64,000 bases of DNA from Nioella nitratireducens (GTDB lineage: Bacteria > Pseudomonadota > Alphaproteobacteria > Rhodobacterales > Rhodobacteraceae): contig NZ_MNBW01000010.1 of assembly GCF_001879715.1 (NCBI RefSeq), positions 1 to 64,000 on the forward strand, in the 5' to 3' direction. This document shows positions 18,494-26,501 of the stretch, one piece after another. Position 1 is the first letter of the stretch. Each line of letters opens with the position of its first letter. Both the position numbers and the translations under genes were made by a program. A model generated the notes under the pieces. That model did no database searches, was not told the DNA's origin, and saw only the letters and a program-made list of their open reading frames with translations.

Positions 18494-19042
18494 TCAGCCG
18501 AGGGACGACAGCGCCTTGCCAAGGCGGGGCAGCCGCGCGCGTTTCAGCAGCCCGCGCAACGGCAGACTCTCGCCCGACAGCGCCTCTGCCGTGGCATGAA
18601 CGCGCTTGGCCACGGCCTCGATCCGGTCGGGGCCATCCAGCCAGAATTGATAAAGCAGAGCGTCGGGATGGTGCAGGTGTTGGCCGTGGGGCCGCAATTC
18701 CCCGGCCGGAAAATCGCGCAGGTTCAAGGTGACAATCCCCTCGCCCCCCCCCGCAATCGCCGTGGCCAGAACGTGAATGTCATCGGGATCGGGCAGCCAG
18801 AGGCACTGCTCCAACGCGGCATCTGCGGGCACCAGCGCCCCCGGCCACCGCGCATTGAGCAGTGCGATCTCGCCTTCGGCCACCGCCGCATCACCGGGGC
18901 CGCGGCGTATCGCGGTGCGGCGCCATTCCTCCAGTATCCGGTCCGACCAGATCGGGGTGAACAGCCCCTCGCCCGCCGCCCCCAGCACCAATTCGCGCAG
19001 CACCGTGGGGTACAGCACGCAGGCGTCAACGCAGAGGATCAT
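18494..19042 (-). CDS. PIN-domain protein, coupled to the upstream RNA methyltransferase
   Basis: A protein of 182 residues from the ATG at 19042. PIN-fold features are the first acidic residue in MILCVDACVLYP, RILEEWRR, LPDPDDIHVLATAI and IVTLNLRDFP, giving the usual acidic ribonuclease site. Its ATG overlaps the stop of the preceding methyltransferase (ATGA). No VapB-like antitoxin is adjacent. The pair resembles the rhodobacterial families known as RSP_2648 (PIN) and RSP_2647 (methyltransferase), recalled from memory. An RNA-processing role rather than a toxin is inferred. Confidence 0.8.
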   Translation of the reverse strand: MILCVDACVLYPTVLRELVLGAAGEGLFTPIWSDRILEEWRRTAIRRGPGDAAVAEGEIALLNARWPGALVPADAALEQCLWLPDPDDIHVLATAIAGGGEGIVTLNLRDFPAGELRPHGQHLHHPDALLYQFWLDGPDRIEAVAKRVHATAEALSGESLPLRGLLKRARLPRLGKALSSLG

Positions 19043-20241
19043 GGCAACAGTCGGAATGCCAGCGCCTTGAGATAGCCAGTCTCGGTCAGGGCCGGATGCT
19101 GCGGATGATCGGGACCGGCAAACCCGGTATGGATCAGGCGCGGATCCCGCCCCGCCCGGCCAATGCCGCGCAGGCAGGACTGCCGGAACTTGCCCAGGTC
19201 TGCGGCATGAGAGCAGGAGCACAAGATCAGCGTGCCCCCCGGCGCCACCAGCGACGCGGCAAGGCGCGCCACACGTTCATAGGCGCGCAGGCCTTGTGAC
19301 AGCGCGGTCTTGGACGGCGCGAAGGCGGGGGGATCGGCGATCACCAGATCGAAATGCGCGCCCTCGTCGGCCAGCGCCTCCATCACCGCAAAGGCATCGC
19401 CCTGACGGGTGTCGACCCGATCCGCGACCCCCATGGCCGCAGCGCCCTGCCCGGCAAGCTCCAGCGCGGGTGCCGAGGAGTCGATGCACAGGGCATGGGC
19501 CGCACCGCCCGCAAGACCGGCCAGCGCAAAGCCCCCCACATGCGAAAACACGTCCAGCACCCGCGCGCCCTTGGCAAGGCTGGCGGCAAAGGCGTGGTTG
19601 GGCCGTTGGTCGTAAAAGAGGCCGGTCTTCTGTCCGCCCATCACATCGGCCAGATAGGTGGCCCCGGTCATCTGCACCGGGATCGGCGCGGTGGGGGCCG
19701 CGCCGCGCAGCACGGCCATCTCTTCCGGCAGGCCCTCTTGCGCGCGGGCACGGCCGCTGCCGTTTTTCAGAATGGTGGTCGCGCCGGTCAGGTCGGCCAG
19801 CAAGTCGGCGATCATGTCCAGCCGTTCTTCCAGCCAGATCGCATTGGGCTGCACCCCCAATACATCGCCGAAGCGGTCGACGATCAGGCCGGGCAGCGCG
19901 TCGCCCTCGGCATGGACCAGCCGGTAGAACGGCTGATCGAACAGCCGCCTGCGCAGGTCGAGCGCGGCCTCCAGCCGGGCGCGCAGCCAGTCGGCGTCGA
20001 TCCGGGCGGCGGGGTCGCGGTCCAGCACGCGAAAGGCGATCTTGGCATCGACCGTGGCGACGCCCATGGCGAGCGGGTTTCGCTCGGCGTCCTCCAGCAC
20101 GGCCAAGGCGCCCGGCGCGATGGCGCGCGAGCGGCGGTCAAGAACAAGCTCATCCGCCCAGGCCCAGGGGTGACCATGGCGGATGCGGCGCGAGTCGCCC
20201 TTGGGTTTCAGGCGCAAAACGGGAAAAGGAGGCGTTGTCAT
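19039..20241 (-). CDS. RlmI-like class I SAM-dependent rRNA methyltransferase
   Basis: A protein of 400 residues. The N-terminal PUA domain (RLKPKGDSRRIRHGHPWAWADELV) is followed by an EEHEAD-like linker. The Rossmann methyltransferase domain has VLDVFSHVGGFALAGLAGGA and the catalytic motif VIADPPAFAPSK, ending in CSCSHAADL. E. coli RlmI makes m5C1962 in 23S rRNA; the same target is plausible but not shown. It overlaps the PIN gene by 4 nt. Confidence 0.88.
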   Translation of the reverse strand: MTTPPFPVLRLKPKGDSRRIRHGHPWAWADELVLDRRSRAIAPGALAVLEDAERNPLAMGVATVDAKIAFRVLDRDPAARIDADWLRARLEAALDLRRRLFDQPFYRLVHAEGDALPGLIVDRFGDVLGVQPNAIWLEERLDMIADLLADLTGATTILKNGSGRARAQEGLPEEMAVLRGAAPTAPIPVQMTGATYLADVMGGQKTGLFYDQRPNHAFAASLAKGARVLDVFSHVGGFALAGLAGGAAHALCIDSSAPALELAGQGAAAMGVADRVDTRQGDAFAVMEALADEGAHFDLVIADPPAFAPSKTALSQGLRAYERVARLAASLVAPGGTLILCSCSHAADLGKFRQSCLRGIGRAGRDPRLIHTGFAGPDHPQHPALTETGYLKALAFRLLP

Positions 20242-20278
20242 ACGCCCCCTTACCCGGTTTCAGCGGTCTTGCAAACTG

Positions 20279-20896
20279 TCAGAACACCATGTCGGTGGTC
20301 TGGCTTGCGAGGCCGAATTCCTGCCGCGCCCAGCCGATGATCTGGGCCTGGATGCGGTCACGCTGGAAAATGCCCTGCGCCTCTGCCTCGATGGCGTGTT
20401 GGCCTCCAAGACCGCGGAACGTGATGTCGATCGGCATTGGGCCGGTCAGCGTCTCGCCGGTTTCGGCATTGCGCACCGTGAAGATGAACTCGATCTCGTG
20501 CTCGCCGCCGATGGTATAGCGGGTCCGCTCGGTCAAGGCGTGAAAGCGCGTGATTTCCAGGTTCACGGAAATCGGGGTCGTGCCCTCGGACATCGGGGCA
20601 AGGGCGACGCCCAAAGCCTCGTCAAAGATGGCTTGCACCTGCGCGCGGCGGTCGCCGAGCGGGTCTTCACGCCAGACGATATCGGCGCGCGGCTTGATCG
20701 AGTTGGCTTCCGAGACCGTCAAGCTCTCGGGCACGACGACGTTGATCTCTTCGACCCGCCAATCGGCCTCTTGTGCCATGATGGCAAGGCGCGACGGCAT
20801 GGTAACATTCTGCGTCACGTCAACGGGGGGAAGGCTGCTGCATGCGGATACGGCCATGGCGGCCAGTCCAACAAGGATAAGTGCGATACGGTTCAT
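20279..20896 (-). CDS. Lipoprotein of unknown function (DUF6778-like)
   Basis: A protein of 205 residues from the ATG at 20896. It has a lipoprotein signal peptide with lipobox VSAC (MNRIALILVGLAAMAVSAC). The body (VTMPSRLAIMAQEADWRVEEINVVVPESLTVSEAN...RADIVWREDPLGDR) reads as a mixed alpha/beta periplasmic domain with no known motif. The family link is from memory and tentative. It lies alone between the methyltransferase and FAH genes. Confidence 0.75.
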   Translation of the reverse strand: MNRIALILVGLAAMAVSACSSLPPVDVTQNVTMPSRLAIMAQEADWRVEEINVVVPESLTVSEANSIKPRADIVWREDPLGDRRAQVQAIFDEALGVALAPMSEGTTPISVNLEITRFHALTERTRYTIGGEHEIEFIFTVRNAETGETLTGPMPIDITFRGLGGQHAIEAEAQGIFQRDRIQAQIIGWARQEFGLASQTTDMVF

Positions 20897-21075
20897 GTCT
20901 CTGTCTCCTGCCTGAAAAGCTTCAAACGGCTTTTTTACTGGCGACAGGTTTGACCCCGAAATCGGGCACGATCGTGGAGAGATCTGAGCATTCCCGCGAT
21001 TTCTGCAATTGCGGACCTGCGATTCCTGCAACATCCGGCCAAACGCCCCGGAATTGTGGCGTATTCAGGGCTGGG

Positions 21076-21110
21076 GCGCGCGGGGGCGCACCCCGCACGC
21101 CCCCGCGCGT
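21076..21110 (-). terminator. GC-rich hairpin after the FAH-family gene
   Basis: GCGCGCGGGGGCG (21076-21088) pairs with CGCCCCCGCGCGT (21098-21110) at 12 of 13 positions. No T-run follows. It lies just downstream of the minus-strand FAH stop, so a transcription end is likely. Confidence 0.45.
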
Positions 21111-21116
21111 CCGGCC

Positions 21117-21941
21117 TTAGCCCTGCACCACGCGCATACGCTGTTGGCCGAGTCCCTCGACCTCCAGCACCACATCATCGCCCGCGCGCAGGAAGCGCTG
21201 CGGCGACATGCCCATGCCGACGCCCGCCGGCGTGCCGGTGGCAAGGATGTCGCCTGCCTGAAAGCTCATGAACTGGCTCAGATGGGCGATCGACTCGACG
21301 ATGCCGAAGACCATGTCGGCGGTGGTGCCATTCTGCATCGTCTCGCCATTCACCGACAGGCTCAGCGACAGTGCCTGCGGATCGGCGATCTCATCCCCGG
21401 TCACCAGCCACGGGCCGACCGGACCGAAGGTGTCGCAGCTCTTGCCCTTGGTGAACTGGCCAGAGCGGTGGATCTGGAAATCGCGCTCGGACACGTCGTT
21501 GATGGCAACAAAGCCCGCGATGTGATCCATCACCTCGTCCGGCTCCAGATATTTGGCGCTCTTGCCGAAGACCACGCCAAGCTCGACCTCCCAATCGGTG
21601 CTGACCGAGCCGCGCGGCAATTCGATCGGATCATTGGGGCCGCAAATGGCCGATGTCGCTTTCATGAAGATCATCGGCTCTTTCGGTGGGGTCATCTTGG
21701 CCTCGGCGGCGTGGTCGGAATAGTTCAGACCGATGCAGACCATCTTGCCGGTGCCCGCGACGGGCGGCCCAAGGCGCGGGTTGCCCTCGACCAGCGGACC
21801 ATCCGCCCTGAGCGTGCCAAGCCGCCCCAAAACCTCACCCGACAGATCCGGGATCTGGTCCGACAGGTCGCGCAGCTTGCCATCCGCATCCAGAACACCC
21901 GGTTTTTCCCGGCCTTTTTCACCGTAGCGCACGAATTTCAT
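21117..21941 (-). CDS. Fumarylacetoacetate hydrolase (FAH) family protein
   Basis: A protein of 274 residues. The catalytic FAH domain is recognisable from KMVCIGLNYSDHAAE, the metal-binding DWEVELGVVFGK, INDVSERDFQ, KSCDTFGPVGPWLVTGDEI and LATGTPAGVGMG. Members hydrolyse or isomerise acyl-pyruvates and dicarboxylic intermediates; similar sequences are often named ureidoglycolate lyase or 2-hydroxyhepta-2,4-diene-1,7-dioate isomerase. The neighbours do not fix the substrate. Confidence 0.88.
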   Translation of the reverse strand: MKFVRYGEKGREKPGVLDADGKLRDLSDQIPDLSGEVLGRLGTLRADGPLVEGNPRLGPPVAGTGKMVCIGLNYSDHAAEAKMTPPKEPMIFMKATSAICGPNDPIELPRGSVSTDWEVELGVVFGKSAKYLEPDEVMDHIAGFVAINDVSERDFQIHRSGQFTKGKSCDTFGPVGPWLVTGDEIADPQALSLSLSVNGETMQNGTTADMVFGIVESIAHLSQFMSFQAGDILATGTPAGVGMGMSPQRFLRAGDDVVLEVEGLGQQRMRVVQG

Positions 21942-21998
21942 TGGGTCGCCCCTCCTTTACCATTTCGGCGCGCATCAAAGGGGCAACCGGCACAGAGG

Positions 21999-22964
21999 TC
22001 AAGCCGGTGGCGCAGCCTCTTTCGACAGGGTCAGCGGCGTCGCGGCAGGGGCGGATGGCGGCGGCGCGGGCGGGGTCAGGCCCGCCCCTTGGGTCAGCCG
22101 CAGCGCCCGGTGGCCATCGACCCGCCCCAGCCGGGCGCGGAACCGCCGGGTGCCGGACAGGTCGCACAGCTCAACTCCGGCCAGATCGCCCCGATCCAGC
22201 GGCAGCACATCCCCCACCGACAGCGCCTCGATCCGGTGCAGCGGCAGCCAGCGGCGCTGCAGCACCGCCTCCAGCGCCGCGGGTGCCGAAAGCACCGCCT
22301 CGCGCCACGCGGCACGCCATGCGCTGTCATCGGGCGGCGGCCCGTCGGGCGGATCGGCCGCGCCGGTGACGGGAACCGCCAACAGAACCCAACCGGTCTT
22401 GGCCCCGCCACCAAGGTCGAGCGTCGCACGAAGCAGGTGATAGGGCCGTTCGGGCAACAGCAAATCCAACTGGCGGGCATCGAGCAGCGGCGCGCCATAG
22501 GTCAGGGTCTGTGGCCAGTCGATTCCGGTCAGATCGGCCAACTCGCCCTCCAGCGCGCCCAAGAAAAGCCCTGTGAAATCCTTGGCCAGCGCCGCGTCGA
22601 TCCGTGTCGGCGCGCGGGCCAGTCCCGGCCCGTCATCGACGCGGCCCGTGGTCTGCACCTCGACCAGAGCATCGACCAGACCGGGGTCGAAGAGGCACAC
22701 CGCCCGCCGGTCTTCGCCCGCCTCCAACAGGGCGATCAACCCGTTCTCGGGCATCGCCGCCATCAGGTCGGCCACGTGCACATCCCATTGCGGGGCTTCG
22801 CCCGTGGCCTGTGGCCGAAGGCCGGCATAGGGCGCGCCCGCTTTGCCAAGCGCGCGGGCCAGCGCCGTTTCCACCCCCTTGGGACGGGGCGGGGCATTGG
22901 GCGCGCGCGCGCCGCGGGCGCGGATCTTGCGCCGCAGGCCCGGATTGAAGCCGCTGCTGGACAT
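21999..22964 (-). CDS. Orphan FliM/FliN C-terminal (SpoA) domain protein
   Basis: A protein of 321 residues from the ATG at 22964, with AGGAG 6 nt upstream. The basic N-terminus (GFNPGLRRKIRARG) is followed by a FliM-like middle region. The C-terminal SpoA-type domain is RWLPLHRIEALSVGDVLPLDRGDLAGVELCDLSGTRRFRARLGRVDG. Such domains form the flagellar switch or type III secretion C-ring. No other flagellar gene is in the window, so it is an unlinked paralogue. Its function is open. Confidence 0.7.
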   Translation of the reverse strand: MSSSGFNPGLRRKIRARGARAPNAPPRPKGVETALARALGKAGAPYAGLRPQATGEAPQWDVHVADLMAAMPENGLIALLEAGEDRRAVCLFDPGLVDALVEVQTTGRVDDGPGLARAPTRIDAALAKDFTGLFLGALEGELADLTGIDWPQTLTYGAPLLDARQLDLLLPERPYHLLRATLDLGGGAKTGWVLLAVPVTGAADPPDGPPPDDSAWRAAWREAVLSAPAALEAVLQRRWLPLHRIEALSVGDVLPLDRGDLAGVELCDLSGTRRFRARLGRVDGHRALRLTQGAGLTPPAPPPSAPAATPLTLSKEAAPPA

Positions 22965-23036
22965 GACTCTCCTGCTCATGCGGGACGGGGGCCGCCCTGC
23001 ATCCCCCGTTATCAGCCACAGGAGGTTAAGAAACCG

Positions 23037-25718
23037 TCAAGCTGCCTTCAGCGACCGCGACGGCAGCCGCACCCGGAACGAGCCGCCGCCGCCGCGATGG
23101 TTATAGGTCAGGCGGCCGCCAAGGCGCTGCATGATCTCGCGGCTGATCGCCAGACCCAGCCCAGCCCCCTGCGCATCGCGGGCGGTCTCCAGCCGGGTGA
23201 ATTTCTCGAAAATCAGCGTCCGCTGCCGTTCGGGAATGCCAGAGCCGTTGTCGGCGAATTCCACCTCCACCAGCCCCGGCTGGCGCACCACGCGAATGCG
23301 CAATTCGGGACGGTCGGCATCGCAATATTTCTGCGCGTTCGAGATCAGGTTGATGAAGACCTGCACCAACCGGTCGGCATCGGTGTGCAGGGCGATCTGC
23401 TCGGCGGCACGGTCACGCAGGATGTGGATGCGCCCCCCCGCTTCCAGCACGCCCGAGGCCGCCTCGGCCTTGTCCAGCACTTCGCAAAGCGTCGCATCGC
23501 TTTCGTTCAGGGTGACGCGCCCATGTTCCAGCACCGACAGGTCCAGCAGATCATCCAGCAGCCGCGTCAGACGCAGGCTCTCGTCATGGATGATGTTGGA
23601 AAACCGCAGCCGCGTTTCCGCATCCAGCGCGTCCTCTTGCATCAGCAATTCGGAAAACGCGCGGATCGAGGTCATCGGCGTGCGCAACTCGTGGCTGATC
23701 TGGCTCAGGAACGTGTCCTTCTGGTCGGCCAGTTCGGTCAGCTTCTGGTTGGCCTCGCGCAGCCGGGCGGCGGTGCGGGTCAGTTCCAGCGATTGCCGTT
23801 CCAACCGGCTGGAATATTCCATCATCTGCGCGGTCTCGTCGGCCACTGCCAGCAGATCATGCACCGATACCGTCGCCCCCCCGGTGATCTGGTAAACCAT
23901 GGCATGGGCCGTCGCCGCGCCCACCGATCCCGCCAGCTCGCGTTCCAGCATCTTCAGGAAATCGGGGTTCGGGTCGGGCAGGCTTGCGGCGCGCCCCTGC
24001 GCCGCCGCCGCCTCTTGAAACAGGCGCCCGGCCCGTCCGGTGCCCAGAATCCGCTGCGCCATGATCAGCAAATCATCCGCCGCAGCCGCCGCCCCCTGCC
24101 AGCCCGGCGTCGGGGCGGAATGGTCGAAGACATTGACGAATTGCGCGCCCTGCAACCGTTCCATCGGCGACGGAAAGGTGATCAGCGAAATCAACGTAAA
24201 GAAAAACGCGTTGGCCCCAAGCGACAACACCATCGCGGTCAACAGCGGATCGGCGCCGCGCAGCCCCAGCGGGGTCGAGGGCCGCAGCCAGCCGATCCCG
24301 AAAGGCCCATGCGCCAGAACCCCGCCCATCAGGTCCGAGGTGGCCGCATTGGGCAACAGCAGCACCCACGCCCAGATCACGAACCCCACCGAAATCCCCG
24401 ATGCCGCCCCGGCCCGCGTCGCCCCGCGCCAGAAAATGCCGCCCAACAACGCTGGCAGCACTTGCGCCACGCCCAGAAAGGCGATCAGCCCGATCGACGC
24501 CAGGGCCTCGGACCCGCCGGATAATTGATAATAGATCAGCCCAAGCGCCAGCACCCCGATGATGCTGAGCCTGCGCGCCATCAGCGCCACGCGCCGCATG
24601 TCGCCCGACATCGGGTCTTCGCCCTGCGTCACCTTCAGCCAGATCGGCACGATGATATGGTTCGACAGCATGGTCGACAGCGCCAACGCCGCCACGATCA
24701 CCATCGACGTGGCCGAGGAAAACCCCCCAAGGAACACCAGCAGGGCCAGCCCGTCGCGGTGAAATGCCTGCGGCAGGGTCAGAACATACAGGTCCGGGTT
24801 CGCCCCCTCGGGCATCACCTGCAACCCCACCACCGCAATCGGCACCACGAAGAGCGACATCAGCAGCAGGTAGAGCGGAAAGGCCCAGGCCGCCGTCGCA
24901 AGGTGGCGCTCGTCGGCGTTTTCCACCACCAGCACCTGAAACATGCGCGGCAGGCACAGGATGGCCGCTGCCGACAAGGTCGTCAGCCCGACCCAACGGG
25001 CGCCGTTCGAGGTCCAGTCGGCAATCGGGCTCGCCTCGATCCGCGCCAGAATATCCGCCGGGCCGTCTGCCACGCCCCAGACCACGAAACAGCCCACGGC
25101 AATCAGCGCGGTCAGCTTGACGATGGCCTCCAGCGCGATGGCCGAGACAAGACCGGGGTGGCGTTCGTTCACATCCAGCGACCGCGTGCCGAAGATGATG
25201 GTGAACAGCGCCAGCCCCCCCGCGACATAAACCGCCGTCGTGTCCGTGCCATAGGCCGCGAAAGACCCCGGCTCGGCAAAGACCGAGAACGACAGCGTCA
25301 CCGACTGCAACTGCAGCGCCAGATAGGGCGTCGTGCCGATCACCGCCAGCACCGTTACCAGCGCCGCCAGCATCCCCGATTTGCCGTAGCGGCTGGAAAT
25401 CATGTCGGCGATCGAGGTGATCCGCTGCGCCCGCCCGATCCGCACCATCTTCCGCAACAGCCAGAACCACCCCACGAAGACCAGCGTCGGCCCCAGGTAG
25501 ATGGTCATGTACTCCAGCCCCGACCGCGCCGCCGACCCGACCGCGCCGTAAAAGGTCCAGGCGGTCGTGTAGATCGACAGCGACAGCGTGTAGACGAAAG
25601 GGGAATTCAGCCACGCCGCCCGCCCCTGATCGGCGCGCTTTTCCGCCAGAAAGGCAATCGCGAACAGCCCCGCCACATAGACAAGGCAGAAAATGACCAG
25701 CCGGTCCAGCGACAGCAT
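23037..25718 (-). CDS. Sodium:solute symporter-histidine kinase fusion (CbrA/CrbS type)
   Basis: A protein of 893 residues. Roughly residues 1-500 form about 13 membrane helices of the SSS (PutP-like) transporter fold (VYTLSLSIYTTAWTFYGAVGSAA, ITSIADMISSRYGKSG). A linker leads to a kinase core: H-box ISHELRTPMTS with H676, N-box INLISNAQKY, DNGSGIPERQRTLIFEKF, GAGLGLAISREIMQRLGG. Related fusions sense or carry small carboxylates or amino acids. It overlaps the next gene by 1 nt (TGATG) and forms a three-gene operon with a small membrane protein and a response regulator. Confidence 0.93.
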   Translation of the reverse strand: MLSLDRLVIFCLVYVAGLFAIAFLAEKRADQGRAAWLNSPFVYTLSLSIYTTAWTFYGAVGSAARSGLEYMTIYLGPTLVFVGWFWLLRKMVRIGRAQRITSIADMISSRYGKSGMLAALVTVLAVIGTTPYLALQLQSVTLSFSVFAEPGSFAAYGTDTTAVYVAGGLALFTIIFGTRSLDVNERHPGLVSAIALEAIVKLTALIAVGCFVVWGVADGPADILARIEASPIADWTSNGARWVGLTTLSAAAILCLPRMFQVLVVENADERHLATAAWAFPLYLLLMSLFVVPIAVVGLQVMPEGANPDLYVLTLPQAFHRDGLALLVFLGGFSSATSMVIVAALALSTMLSNHIIVPIWLKVTQGEDPMSGDMRRVALMARRLSIIGVLALGLIYYQLSGGSEALASIGLIAFLGVAQVLPALLGGIFWRGATRAGAASGISVGFVIWAWVLLLPNAATSDLMGGVLAHGPFGIGWLRPSTPLGLRGADPLLTAMVLSLGANAFFFTLISLITFPSPMERLQGAQFVNVFDHSAPTPGWQGAAAAADDLLIMAQRILGTGRAGRLFQEAAAAQGRAASLPDPNPDFLKMLERELAGSVGAATAHAMVYQITGGATVSVHDLLAVADETAQMMEYSSRLERQSLELTRTAARLREANQKLTELADQKDTFLSQISHELRTPMTSIRAFSELLMQEDALDAETRLRFSNIIHDESLRLTRLLDDLLDLSVLEHGRVTLNESDATLCEVLDKAEAASGVLEAGGRIHILRDRAAEQIALHTDADRLVQVFINLISNAQKYCDADRPELRIRVVRQPGLVEVEFADNGSGIPERQRTLIFEKFTRLETARDAQGAGLGLAISREIMQRLGGRLTYNHRGGGGSFRVRLPSRSLKAA

Positions 25719-26002
25719 CAGCCGCCCTCCGGCCCGTCACCGGGCCCGCGCTGGCCGTCCTCGCTCGGAAAGGCCCGCCCCAGCGGCACCGACAGCGCCG
25801 CGGCCAGCCCCACCAGCGCCAGCCAGACGAAAAAGAAATAGACCAGCCAGCCCGCCGTGCCGCCGCCCACCCCGGTATCCGAGGTCAGGATGAAGACCGG
25901 CCCGAAAAACAGGAATGTGCCCAGCACCGGCGCCAGCCGCGCGGCATCCTGCAACCGGTTGCGCCGATAGGTCCGGCGTTCGAGAAACAGCCGCCGGTTC
26001 AT
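25718..26002 (-). CDS. Small two-helix membrane protein in the SSS-kinase operon
   Basis: A protein of 94 residues from the ATG at 26002. A basic N-terminus (RRLFLERRTYRRNRLQD) precedes two hydrophobic helices (LAPVLGTFLFFGPVFIL; AGWLVYFFFVWLALVGLAAALSVPLG). The tail is polar. It overlaps the response regulator stop by 4 nt and the kinase start by 1 nt, so translation of all three is coupled. No family recognised. It resembles in layout the small DUF485/DUF4212 subunits that accompany SSS carriers. Confidence 0.75.
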   Translation of the reverse strand: MNRRLFLERRTYRRNRLQDAARLAPVLGTFLFFGPVFILTSDTGVGGGTAGWLVYFFFVWLALVGLAAALSVPLGRAFPSEDGQRGPGDGPEGG

Positions 26003-26403
26003 GTCCCGGCCGCCGCCCCGCCCTCGGCCACCCGGCGTAGGGTCTCGACCATCTCGGCATTGGAAAACGGCTTGGTCAGATAGGCATTGGCCCCAAGCGC
26101 CAGCGCAAGATCGCGGTCCTTGGACTGGCCCTTGGCCGTCAGCATCAAGACCGGCAGGTCGGCGGTCTCGGCCTGCCCGCGCAGATCGCGCAGGATATCC
26201 AGCCCCGAACGCCCCGGCAGCATCACGTCCAGCACCAGCACATCGGGGTTCAGCCGGGCAACCTCGGCCACCGCCGTGGCGCCGTTGCCATGGCCGCTGA
26301 CCTCCCATCCGTCACGCGACAGGATGAAGCTGATCGCCTCGAAAATGTTGATCTCGTCCTCGACGAGCAGAACGCGGCTCCCCAACCTGGTCCTCCCCAC
26401 CAT
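25999..26403 (-). CDS. Single-domain response regulator
   Basis: A protein of 134 residues consisting only of a receiver domain. Acidic pocket VLLVEDE, phosphoacceptor aspartate in VLVLDVMLPG, threonine in LMLTAKG and lysine in LTKPFSN are all present. There is no DNA-binding output. The start is uncertain (no strong ribosome site; GTG/ATG alternatives nearby). First gene of the operon with the SSS-kinase, which is its obvious partner. Output must be through protein contact or phosphotransfer. Confidence 0.88.
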   Translation of the reverse strand: MVGRTRLGSRVLLVEDEINIFEAISFILSRDGWEVSGHGNGATAVAEVARLNPDVLVLDVMLPGRSGLDILRDLRGQAETADLPVLMLTAKGQSKDRDLALALGANAYLTKPFSNAEMVETLRRVAEGGAAAGT

Positions 26404-26501
26404 TTTGCGGACTGTCGGGATAGGTTGCCGATGGCCCGCCCATTGTCAAACATTTGTTCCTTTTTGACGCTTGCTCGGCGCAGCCCCCTCCGCACATCCC
26501 C

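Noticed and set aside
18494-19042. A VapBC toxin-antitoxin module
   Set aside because: A PIN domain is present but there is no antitoxin gene on either side; the partner is an rRNA methyltransferase.
21009-24524. A very long open frame on the plus strand
   Set aside because: It lies opposite the FAH, FliM-like and kinase genes. Its translation is Arg/Gln/Pro/His rich with no family resemblance, a typical antisense shadow in GC-rich DNA.
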